Of a stretch of 16,367 bases of DNA, positions 1 to 6,426 are shown in pieces. Location: contig CAZUSC010000005.1 in the NCBI GenBank assembly GCA_964622915.1, positions 1-16,367 on the forward strand. Reading direction: 5' to 3'. Under the pieces are notes generated by a model that was not told the DNA's origin, ran no database searches, and was given only the letters and a program-made list of their open reading frames with translations. Within the stretch, counting starts at the first letter, position 1; each line of letters begins with the position of its first letter. The position numbers and the translations under genes are program-made. Origin of the DNA: CAZUSC01 sp964622915 (GTDB lineage Bacteria > Patescibacteriota > Andersenbacteria > UBA10190).

Positions 1-20
1 GATTTGATGATGCTAAGCTG

Positions 21-49
21 TTGACCTGTCAGCGCGCAGTTGTGATAGT
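21..49 (+). promoter_or_regulatory. Probable sigma70-type promoter for the first gene
   Basis: A -35 box TTGACC (21-26) is separated by exactly 17 nt from GATAGT (44-49). TGT lies immediately before it (41-43), giving an extended -10. Transcription would begin near 56, leaving a leader of about 8 nt before the ATG at 64, with no Shine-Dalgarno sequence. Called by eye from consensus. Confidence 0.5.
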
Positions 50-63
50 GAGATTGCAGCAAT

Positions 64-645
64 ATGTCTAACGGTCAACTACAACAAATGCGGCCACCGG
101 TGACTGTGCCGGCAGCCACCGTGCGCTACGTGGTTAGCGATTGGCCACGCTATTCCCGACGCGTGGCTGATGAGGTTATTAAACGCTATGGCCTGCCCAA
201 TGAAGTGACCGATACTATGTTACTATGGCATTCCGTCCGACCTTGGAAGAGGATGGTTGTTCATCGTGAAGGCATCCCCCACAATTTTCCCCGCCCGCAT
301 CTTGACTTGCTAGAACAGACGGTAGACTATCGCATGCCAGTTAACAAACATGGCGAGCTAGCAGCTTTTGAAGGAAGTATTATTGTTGATCGCACACGCG
401 GGGAGGTGTCGGTCTGCAGTAACTCCGAAGAGATGAATAAATTAGTACTGAATTTAGCCCACGATATTGTGATGGGGCAGTGTACTGTCGCCGAAGCCAG
501 ACAAATATATACCAACGTCGGACAGTCCGCCAGGATTACTTGGCCGGAGCCATATACTCAAGAGCTCAAGTTTGCAACAGGCATGAATCTTTTAGATCGA
601 GAGAGTTTTACCGCTGATCCCGATCAGCGCGCCCGGGCTTCTTAG
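64..645 (+). CDS. Unrecognised soluble protein, 193 aa
   Basis: I do not recognise this protein. It has no signal peptide and no membrane segment, so it is probably cytoplasmic. The most ordered stretch is residues 55-115: a Trp/Arg-rich part (WHSVRPWKRMVVHREG), then HNFPRPH, LLEQTVDYR and SIIVDRTRGE, which reads like a compact alpha/beta core. Residues 120-155 are probably helical and the last 25 residues are polar and possibly disordered. The ATG at 64 fits a promoter at 21-49 and there is no Shine-Dalgarno sequence. The next gene starts 45 nt downstream on the same strand, so the two may be co-transcribed. The reading frame is convincing (no rare interruptions, plausible composition), but the function is unknown. 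Confidence 0.8.
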   Translation: MSNGQLQQMRPPVTVPAATVRYVVSDWPRYSRRVADEVIKRYGLPNEVTDTMLLWHSVRPWKRMVVHREGIPHNFPRPHLDLLEQTVDYRMPVNKHGELAAFEGSIIVDRTRGEVSVCSNSEEMNKLVLNLAHDIVMGQCTVAEARQIYTNVGQSARITWPEPYTQELKFATGMNLLDRESFTADPDQRARAS

Positions 646-690
646 GCCGTAATTTTTGCTGGTTGCACTGGCTGATTAGTTAGCAGTAGA

Positions 691-1290
691 ATGAAAGCAG
701 CTATGTTAGAAGGCACAACCAAACGCTGGGGCATAAATTTTATCGGCGGAGCCTATGCTGTCGCAGTAGCTTTATTGTTTGTGTTGCTGCTGCGAACCAT
801 TGCCGTCCAAATAACGCCTCCGCCCCCGCTGCTTAATGAGCCCTATCCTGACACAAGTACACCTGAATTATGCAGTGAGGCCGGGGGGACTTGGATTGAA
901 TCAACGCAAAAGGGTAACGTCCGTCAGCCGGTTGCGGTATCAATTATAGAGGATGGTACGTCGCCAGGATATTGCCAGGGTCCACTGGCTTTCGAAAGAG
1001 AGCGAGAAATCCAAGCCGATAACAGCCGGCAGACTTCCATGTTTGTCTTTGCCCTTGGTGGCGCTCTGGCGGTGGCAGCCAGTGTACTGATTCAAAATAT
1101 TAAAGTCCTTCCCGCTGGGTTTATGCTGGGCGGCATATTTTCCTTTTTTGTGGCCGGAACTCAACTTTGGCAACTTGTACCAAGTTTAGGCAAATTGATC
1201 ACAATTGCCGTACTCTTTGTGTTCCTCCTCGGTGTTGGCTGGTACGTCTTTAGCGACAGCTCCCCGCGAGCCAAAGGCAAATCGAAATAA
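691..1290 (+). CDS. Unrecognised membrane protein with an external cysteine-pair loop, 199 aa
   Basis: I do not recognise a family. Four hydrophobic segments are visible: about 15-36, 115-134, 140-160 and 167-186, ending in a basic tail (RAKGKSK). Between the first and second lies a loop of about 75 residues. It starts with a proline run (PPPP, 43-46) and holds two cysteines, C61 in LCSEAGGTWIE and C94 in GYCQG. Such a pair could form a disulfide if the loop is outside the cell, and the positive C-terminus fits an inside location for the tail. The start could instead be the second Met (703): the region 663-692 resembles a weak promoter (TTGCAC, 18 nt, TAGAAT) that would overlap the first ATG. 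It follows the unknown gene at 64-645 and is closed by a hairpin at 1309-1338. Confidence 0.8.
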   Translation: MKAAMLEGTTKRWGINFIGGAYAVAVALLFVLLLRTIAVQITPPPPLLNEPYPDTSTPELCSEAGGTWIESTQKGNVRQPVAVSIIEDGTSPGYCQGPLAFEREREIQADNSRQTSMFVFALGGALAVAASVLIQNIKVLPAGFMLGGIFSFFVAGTQLWQLVPSLGKLITIAVLFVFLLGVGWYVFSDSSPRAKGKSK

Positions 1291-1308
1291 CTTACATTAT
1301 TAACAGCC

Positions 1309-1338
1309 AAGGCTCTCACGGCAGGTAGGAGCCTTTTC
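1309..1338 (+). terminator. Probable rho-independent terminator after the second gene
   Basis: A 7-bp perfect stem AAGGCTC (1309-1315) / GAGCCTT (1329-1335) with a 13-nt loop is followed by TTTTC and a T-rich stretch on the plus strand, 19 nt after the stop codon at 1290. On the minus strand the hairpin also lies just past glyA but lacks a following T run, so it would serve that operon poorly. Confidence 0.6.
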
Positions 1339-1363
1339 ATTCGTGTTTCTAGATTTGATTTTT

Positions 1364-2761
1364 TTAGAAAGCCAACGGGAAGCTGGCACAAAGTTGGTGG
1401 ACTGCTTGGGCAACTCGTCTAATATCGACTGACTTTTGTACTTTACTTTTAAATTCCTCGAATGACAAGTCGCTCCAAGCAGAGATAATTTCCATCACTT
1501 CATTAATCCAAGCCGCTATTTGCTCCATTTCTGCTTCCTTCATACCCCTGGTTGTTATCCAGGGTGTTCCCAGACGCAAGGCAGAAGGATCAACGGGTGA
1601 TCTTGTTTCTTGCGGCATGGTATTGAAATTACCCACAATGCCAGCCGCGTCTAAAGCATGGGCAAATTTTTTACCGAGAATTGGCTTGTTGCTTAAGTTG
1701 ATAAGGATTAAATGTTTATCAACACCGCCGGAAACAATATCAAAGTCATATTTTGTTAGTGCGCGCGCCAGATGTTTAGCATTGACCACTACTTGTTGAG
1801 CGTATTCTTTAAATTCGGGCTGTAATACTTCTCCCAGACCAACGCAAATACCCGCGATGTTGTGGTTATGTGGTCCGCCCTGCAACCCGGGCAGAATAGC
1901 TTTGTTAATTTTCTTAATAAGATCATTGCTAGCGAGTATTATAGCTCCGCGGCCAGATCTTAAAGTTTTATGAGTGGTCATAGTTACGACGTCAGCAATA
2001 TTCACTGGGGAAGGTATTACCCCGGCGGCGATCAAGCCAGCCTCATGAGCAATATCGGCCATATACAGCGCTCCCACTTGCTGGGCGATATCCTTAATTC
2101 TTTGATGGTCTATCAATCTTGTGTACGCCGTGCCGCCCGTAATGAGTAATTTCGGTTTATGCTTTTTAGCTATCTTGTATATTTCGTCGTAATCAAAGAG
2201 TTGGTTTTTGGGCGAAGTTTTATACTGAATGGTATTAAATAGTTTGGCGGTAATGTTAACTTTACGACTGCCTCCAAAATATGTGAGTTGATTAGGGTCC
2301 TCAATTTTTTTAGGCTCGTAGGACCAACCGTGTGACAGGTGACCGCCATCAGGGAGATACATGGCCATCATGGTGTCCCCAGGATTCAGGATGGATAAGT
2401 ACACTGCCAAATTGGCATTACTGCCGGATAACGCTTGAACATTCGCTGTCCAATTGTCCGGCACGCGGAAGGCCTGGCGAGCACGCTCGATTGTTAAAGC
2501 CTCTAATTCGTCAATTACTTGGCAGCCTTCATAATATCTTTTGCCAATATTACCTTCAGCATATTTGTGCATGAAAATTGACCCAACCGCTTCCCGCACA
2601 GCCGGGGAAAAGAAATTTTCCGAAGGGACCATAGAAAGTTTATTTTGCTGGCGCTGCCTTTCTCGTGCCAAAATTGCAAACACAGTAGGATCAGCCTTCT
2701 TTAGGTCGTTGGTTTTTCGCGCCTCTTTTGTTCTGGTCCTGAACACAGTTTTAGTTGACAT
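1364..2761 (-). CDS. glyA: Serine hydroxymethyltransferase
   Basis: PLP enzyme that interconverts serine + THF with glycine + 5,10-methylene-THF in the cytoplasm, supplying the one-carbon unit that ThyX, two genes upstream, uses. Visible family motifs: VPSENFFSP (45-53), HKYAEG then RYYEGC (65-80), SGSNAN (112-117), HLSHG (141-145), ADIAHEAGLIAAG (235-247) and the PLP site TTHKTLRSGRG with Lys265. At 465 aa it is longer than the usual 415-420. Part of the excess is a N-terminal extension of about 20 residues, and about 20 more residues are inserted after HLSHG (roughly 146-168, containing GGSRKVNI), before the conserved KLF segment. Its ATG overlaps the end of folA by 11 nt, so translation is probably coupled. 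It is the last gene of a thyX-folA-glyA operon. Confidence 0.96.
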   Translation of the reverse strand: MSTKTVFRTRTKEARKTNDLKKADPTVFAILARERQRQQNKLSMVPSENFFSPAVREAVGSIFMHKYAEGNIGKRYYEGCQVIDELEALTIERARQAFRVPDNWTANVQALSGSNANLAVYLSILNPGDTMMAMYLPDGGHLSHGWSYEPKKIEDPNQLTYFGGSRKVNITAKLFNTIQYKTSPKNQLFDYDEIYKIAKKHKPKLLITGGTAYTRLIDHQRIKDIAQQVGALYMADIAHEAGLIAAGVIPSPVNIADVVTMTTHKTLRSGRGAIILASNDLIKKINKAILPGLQGGPHNHNIAGICVGLGEVLQPEFKEYAQQVVVNAKHLARALTKYDFDIVSGGVDKHLILINLSNKPILGKKFAHALDAAGIVGNFNTMPQETRSPVDPSALRLGTPWITTRGMKEAEMEQIAAWINEVMEIISAWSDLSFEEFKSKVQKSVDIRRVAQAVHQLCASFPLAF

Positions 2762-3224
2762 GCTTTTTGTATGTTACGAATGAAAAATTATCATAGTGGG
2801 TAGCGAGAGCCGGCGTCCATTGTTGGCGCGTAACGCGGGGGAAGAAAGCGTCGCCTTCATATTCCTGATGAATGTGGGAAATATATAATTGATCAGCCAA
2901 AGGCAGAAATTGTTGGTAGACAAGCTCTCCGCCGGCGACCATTATTTCCTGCCCGAACTTTGCCGCCTCGCGCAGAGCGGCGGCGATCGAGGAAACAAAA
3001 TGAATGGTATCACTGCCGGCAGTAAGCTGATGGCTTAAAACAAACAAGCGGCGACCTTCCAATATATTGGGAAGAGATTCGAAGGTGCGCCGTCCAATTA
3101 TTACTGGTTTGCCGGCAGTGATCGTACGAAACAATTGGAGCTCGCGCGGCAGATGCCAAGGCAGCAAATTATTTTTGCCAATCACACCATTCTTGGCCAC
3201 GGCAGCGATAATTGAAATACTCAT
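2751..3224 (-). CDS. folA: Dihydrofolate reductase
   Basis: Reduces dihydrofolate to tetrahydrofolate with NADPH. At 157 aa it has normal bacterial size. Motifs: N-terminal strand ISIIAAVAKNGVIGKNN, the LPWHLPRELQLF active-site helix (21-32), KPVIIGRRTFESLP (39-52, NADPH binding), and GGELVYQQFLP (97-107). The acidic residue that protonates the pteridine is Glu28 rather than the Asp usual in bacteria. The ATG lies one nucleotide after the thyX stop, and the gene's last 11 nt overlap glyA, so all three genes are tightly coupled. ThyX itself does not generate dihydrofolate, so here the enzyme more likely serves reduction of salvaged or oxidised folate; that is inference. Confidence 0.96.
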   Translation of the reverse strand: MSISIIAAVAKNGVIGKNNLLPWHLPRELQLFRTITAGKPVIIGRRTFESLPNILEGRRLFVLSHQLTAGSDTIHFVSSIAAALREAAKFGQEIMVAGGELVYQQFLPLADQLYISHIHQEYEGDAFFPRVTRQQWTPALATHYDNFSFVTYKKHVN

Positions 3225-3225
3225 T

Positions 3226-4911
3226 TTATGCTTTTACTTTCGCTAGTTCCTTCAACTTCTGTTGGATTTTTTCTTCCTGCCCGCGGCGAGCAAAGTCATA
3301 CTGGCCCATGTTAACACGCATAAACTTGGCAATGGTTGGATATACTTTAGCTAACAGCTTGAATTTTTCCTGCTCGATGTAGCGGTAATCCGGGTGGCCT
3401 TCGGGAATGGTGCGCAGTTCCATTTCCCAAAAACATGAACGTAAATTTGTCCACTGCTGAAAACGAATACGATGAGCGCGAGTAACCGCGTATTGCGCCA
3501 CATGAGAATCTTGAGCAGCAATTTTATCAAAAACTTTTTCCGCGCCGGCTACCGCCGATCGATATTCTTTACCGAGGCCGGCAGCTACTATCTCCGGCGG
3601 TACATCATAGCCGTGGGCGGTGGTAAACATTTGTCGCTGCTGGGTTAACATACGATGGCGATGTAAATCGGTCCATGACCCGATATTCATAGTAATTTCA
3701 TACCGAACATAGGCATTTTCAAAAGCCCGGCCAACTTTTTGCCAGCGCTGGGTGCGACCAGCTAAGTACGAATTGAGGGCGGCTTCTTTAGTCTTGTTAT
3801 TCATGTTGCGCACGGCAGCGAGGGTGGCATCCCATGACGCCTGGTTATCTTCCGCCGCGTAAAGCATGCCGGCAATAACCTTGGCTTCTCCGGCGGGATC
3901 GTACTCTACCAAAGCAACAGTCGGCCCATCGGCGGCTTTGCTATTTTTTTGTCGAGACACCGCTTTTAAATATGGCTTCATTCGTTCACCGCGTCGCGCC
4001 AGATATTGCTGGTAAGCGGTAGTGGCGGCTTGGTGAGTCTCGTCTTTTACCCGCCTTAAGAAAGAAGGCGTGATCTTCGCTAATTCTTCATAAACGCGTT
4101 CCGCGGCCCAGCGAATTTCTCCTAGCCGATGTCCGAGGGAGCGGCTCACTAGGTATTCAAAGGCCTGGCCGTTGCCGAAGAAGGCGACTTGTGACAGGGT
4201 AGCTACCGGCAATAATCCCCGGAGAGTATCAAAGGCCTTCTTTTCGACCACCAGCGGCGATTCAGCGGGAAACTTGGCTAATAACCATTTCTGCAGGCGC
4301 GGGCGCAGGGCAAGCCAGGTGTCAAAAAGATTATTCATGGCTGCCTCGAAGTCTTTTTTAAGCCCCAGCGCTTTAAGGGTGGGATCTGTATAATACCGAA
4401 ACTTGCCATTGATTTTTGTAGAATAATCAACATAGCGCGTTGATTTTTCTATCGGTGCCAGGCCAATTCTTTGGTCCTCCAGATGTTTTATGCCCAGCAT
4501 TGACAAGGAGCTAAATACTATATGCATGCCGGCCATTTGGGCGATAGAATCATCACCATACTGCGCCAGCCACTTGTTATAGAAGGAGCGGGCTTTGGGA
4601 TTGGAAAATATTTTTTCGATAGGGTGATCGTGCAAAAAATCAATGAAAGCCTGCAATTCCTCTCCGTATTCACTATCTTTAGCAATGAAGGGCTCGATGT
4701 ATTCGTTTAAGAACGTGAGGCGCAAATCATCGGCTGCTCGACTGGTCCGGGAGCATAAGGCGCCGATTACTTCCGGGGAGAAGATAAGCGGTACATAGAC
4801 CGACTGCTCTAAATTGGTAAAAAAAGGCGCTAGTTTATATTGTTGAGCCCGCGAATACTGATCGGCGGTAAAAGGCGGAGCAAAGTCATTTAAGGTAGGG
4901 GGGGTAGGCAT
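3226..4911 (-). CDS. thyX: Double-length flavin-dependent thymidylate synthase (ThyX family)
   Basis: Likely makes dTMP from dUMP using methylene-THF, FAD and NADPH. At 561 aa it is about twice the usual ThyX length, and both halves look like ThyX folds. The N-terminal half has YGDDSIAQ (118-125), then EDQRIGLAPIEKSTRY (145-160) where RHRxxSxxxxSxRY normally lies, and a C-terminal ThyX-like part RGLLPVATLSQ ... EIRWAAERVY (231-274). The C-terminal half has YVRYEITMNIGSWTDL followed by a true RHR (418-420) in HRHRMLTQQRQ, then NLRSCFWEMELR (489-500). The signature is therefore split: RHR in one half, STRY in the other. The start ATG has no clear Shine-Dalgarno sequence. First gene of thyX-folA-glyA, divergent from folC. 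Family assignment is solid; the exact division of labour between the halves is inferred. Confidence 0.88.
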   Translation of the reverse strand: MPTPPTLNDFAPPFTADQYSRAQQYKLAPFFTNLEQSVYVPLIFSPEVIGALCSRTSRAADDLRLTFLNEYIEPFIAKDSEYGEELQAFIDFLHDHPIEKIFSNPKARSFYNKWLAQYGDDSIAQMAGMHIVFSSLSMLGIKHLEDQRIGLAPIEKSTRYVDYSTKINGKFRYYTDPTLKALGLKKDFEAAMNNLFDTWLALRPRLQKWLLAKFPAESPLVVEKKAFDTLRGLLPVATLSQVAFFGNGQAFEYLVSRSLGHRLGEIRWAAERVYEELAKITPSFLRRVKDETHQAATTAYQQYLARRGERMKPYLKAVSRQKNSKAADGPTVALVEYDPAGEAKVIAGMLYAAEDNQASWDATLAAVRNMNNKTKEAALNSYLAGRTQRWQKVGRAFENAYVRYEITMNIGSWTDLHRHRMLTQQRQMFTTAHGYDVPPEIVAAGLGKEYRSAVAGAEKVFDKIAAQDSHVAQYAVTRAHRIRFQQWTNLRSCFWEMELRTIPEGHPDYRYIEQEKFKLLAKVYPTIAKFMRVNMGQYDFARRGQEEKIQQKLKELAKVKA

Positions 4912-4943
4912 AGGGTGGCAAGAAAGTTCTTATCATGTTTTCA

Positions 4944-4949
4944 TATACT
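4944..4949 (+). promoter_or_regulatory. Possible -10 element for the folC leader transcript
   Basis: TATACT matches the -10 consensus at five of six positions and would start RNA near 4956, just upstream of the paired leader at 4973. No acceptable -35 or TG extension is visible, so this is weak. Confidence 0.25.
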
Positions 4950-4972
4950 AATCTTCTTGTAAAATGATTTGT

Positions 4973-5130
4973 TATGCCCCGTAATACAACATCGCCATTA
5001 TTCGCCTCGTTAGGCAACGCGCCTATCCTGGTACAGCCGAGCCTTTATATTGAAATTAAGCTAGTTTTTAACCTTAAGTCATGGCGGCGAATAACCAGCG
5101 TTGCCGGGCGATGTTGATATACGGGGTATG
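4973..5130 (+). ncRNA. Candidate structured leader RNA of folC (long helix plus pseudoknot)
   Basis: Three complementary pairs are visible in the plus-strand RNA. P1: 4973-4996 pairs with 5107-5130, 21 of 24 positions including two G-U pairs, broken only by a symmetric 3x3 internal loop (4984-4986 / 5117-5119). P2: 4998-5006 with 5086-5094, nine perfect pairs. P3: 5013-5020 with 5098-5105, eight perfect pairs. P1 encloses P2 and P3, and P3 crosses P2, which makes a pseudoknot. The folC ATG (5128-5130) is the last part of P1, so folding would hide the start codon. It does not match the THF riboswitch sequences I can recall. The alternative is a palindromic repeat inserted at the folC start. 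Function unproven. Confidence 0.5.
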
Positions 5131-6426
5131 TTGGCTCAAGAGCTGGAATACATTTATAAGTTAAGCCGCCTGGGTACTAATCCAGGCCTCGAGGTAATGG
5201 AGCGGTTAATGGTGCAGCTAGGCAACCCCGAGCGGGGCGGTAGGTATGTCCATATAACTGGCACTAACGGGAAAGGTAGTGTGGCCAGTATGATCGATTC
5301 CGTCATGCGGGCAGCCGGGTATAAAGTCGGTCTATATACCAGCCCTCATTTATATGAATTTAATGAGCGTATCCGCATTAATGGTGCTGCTATTCCCGAA
5401 GAGGATTTATTGCGCTTAATCCAGCAAGTAAGGCAGGCGGCTGATCAGGCCGGGCTTACTCCTACTTTTTTTGAATTTACCACCGCGCTTACCTTTTTAT
5501 ATTTTGCGACCAAGGCTATCGATTTAGCGGTGATCGAGGTAGGCCTGGGCGGTAGGTGGGACGCTACTAATGTTATTACGCCGCTAGTATCTGTCATTAC
5601 CAATGTCGGCCTGGATCATATGGAGTTGCTTGGTCCAACTAAAGTAAAAATAGCCGGCGAGAAGGCCGGGATTATTAAAGAGAAAGTTCCCACCGTCCTG
5701 GGCCGTATGGAAAGGGAGGTCCTCGATGTTTTTAAAAAAGTTTGTCGGCAAAAAAATTCCCGTCTAACTATGGCCGAGCAAGTAGTAGCAGCGGATGTTC
5801 TCGACTCTTCACTGGATGGTCAGAGAGTTGAGTTAAAAGGAGTGTTGGCAGGGATAGTAGATTTGCCGCTGTTGGGGCGGCACCAGGTAGACAATTTATC
5901 AGTAGCCGTCGCCGCGATTGACCGCCTGGCGCACGCTGGATACCTGGTAGATTTCAACCAGTTGGCGGCGGGAATCCGACGGACGACTTGGGAAGGACGC
6001 TTGGATATTGTTTCCCGCCAGCCGCTCATCATAGTTGACGGCGCACACAATGCTGATGGCCTGCAAGCCTTAGCTGATTTCTTGTCCAGCCTGCCCGCTA
6101 CCCGGGGGGCGGATATGAGGTATGATGTTCTCGTGCTAGGAGTAAAAAGAGGGCGAGACCTAACGGATATCGCCACCAAAATTTTGCCGCTTTTTAAGCA
6201 GGTAATTGTCACAGAAGGAGCGTATCAACCCGAACGGGCAGCGGTGTTAGCTGAAAAGCTGAATGGTTGGCATAAGAGTATTCAGGCGGTGAGGCGTCCG
6301 GGCGCGGCGGTAGCTGCCGCCAAAAAACTTTTGCCTCCTCATGGAGTAATGGTTGTTACCGGCTCGCTTTACATGATTGCTGATGCGCTGGCGGCGCTTA
6401 ATCGCCAAAAAATAAAAACGATATGA
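5128..6426 (+). CDS. folC: Folylpolyglutamate synthase / dihydrofolate synthase family protein
   Basis: Mur-ligase-type ATPase that adds glutamate to reduced folates, keeping them in the cell and improving their use by SHMT and ThyX. Using the ATG at 5128 gives 432 aa, the usual length. Motifs: YIYKLSRLGTNPGLE (9-22), P-loop GTNGKGS (45-51), LYTSPHLYEFNERIRING, EVGLGGRWDATNV, ITNVGLDHMELLG, GEKAGIIK, and the C-terminal GRLDIV ... VDGAHNADGL. An in-frame TTG at 5101 would add nine residues, but MLAQELEYIYKL aligns with the normal family N-terminus, so ATG is preferred. That ATG lies inside a predicted RNA helix (4973-5130). Divergent from thyX. The stop overlaps the next start as ATGA. Without folP nearby, I read it as the folate-polyglutamylating form, but sequence alone does not exclude dihydrofolate synthase activity. 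Confidence 0.95.
   Translation: MLAQELEYIYKLSRLGTNPGLEVMERLMVQLGNPERGGRYVHITGTNGKGSVASMIDSVMRAAGYKVGLYTSPHLYEFNERIRINGAAIPEEDLLRLIQQVRQAADQAGLTPTFFEFTTALTFLYFATKAIDLAVIEVGLGGRWDATNVITPLVSVITNVGLDHMELLGPTKVKIAGEKAGIIKEKVPTVLGRMEREVLDVFKKVCRQKNSRLTMAEQVVAADVLDSSLDGQRVELKGVLAGIVDLPLLGRHQVDNLSVAVAAIDRLAHAGYLVDFNQLAAGIRRTTWEGRLDIVSRQPLIIVDGAHNADGLQALADFLSSLPATRGADMRYDVLVLGVKRGRDLTDIATKILPLFKQVIVTEGAYQPERAAVLAEKLNGWHKSIQAVRRPGAAVAAAKKLLPPHGVMVVTGSLYMIADALAALNRQKIKTI

Noticed and set aside
4974..5117. A 47-codon open frame (starting MPRNTTSPLF) inside the folC leader.
   Set aside because: No Shine-Dalgarno sequence and no family-like pattern; its ATG and TGA both lie in the arms of the predicted helix. 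A leader peptide is possible but unsupported.
4973..5130. THF riboswitch.
   Set aside because: The length and the presence of a pseudoknot are suggestive, but I see none of the conserved sequence blocks I recall for THF-I or THF-II.
5820..6212. 130-codon antisense frame inside folC.
   Set aside because: Shadow of folC; no recognisable protein pattern and folC motifs are clear on the other strand.
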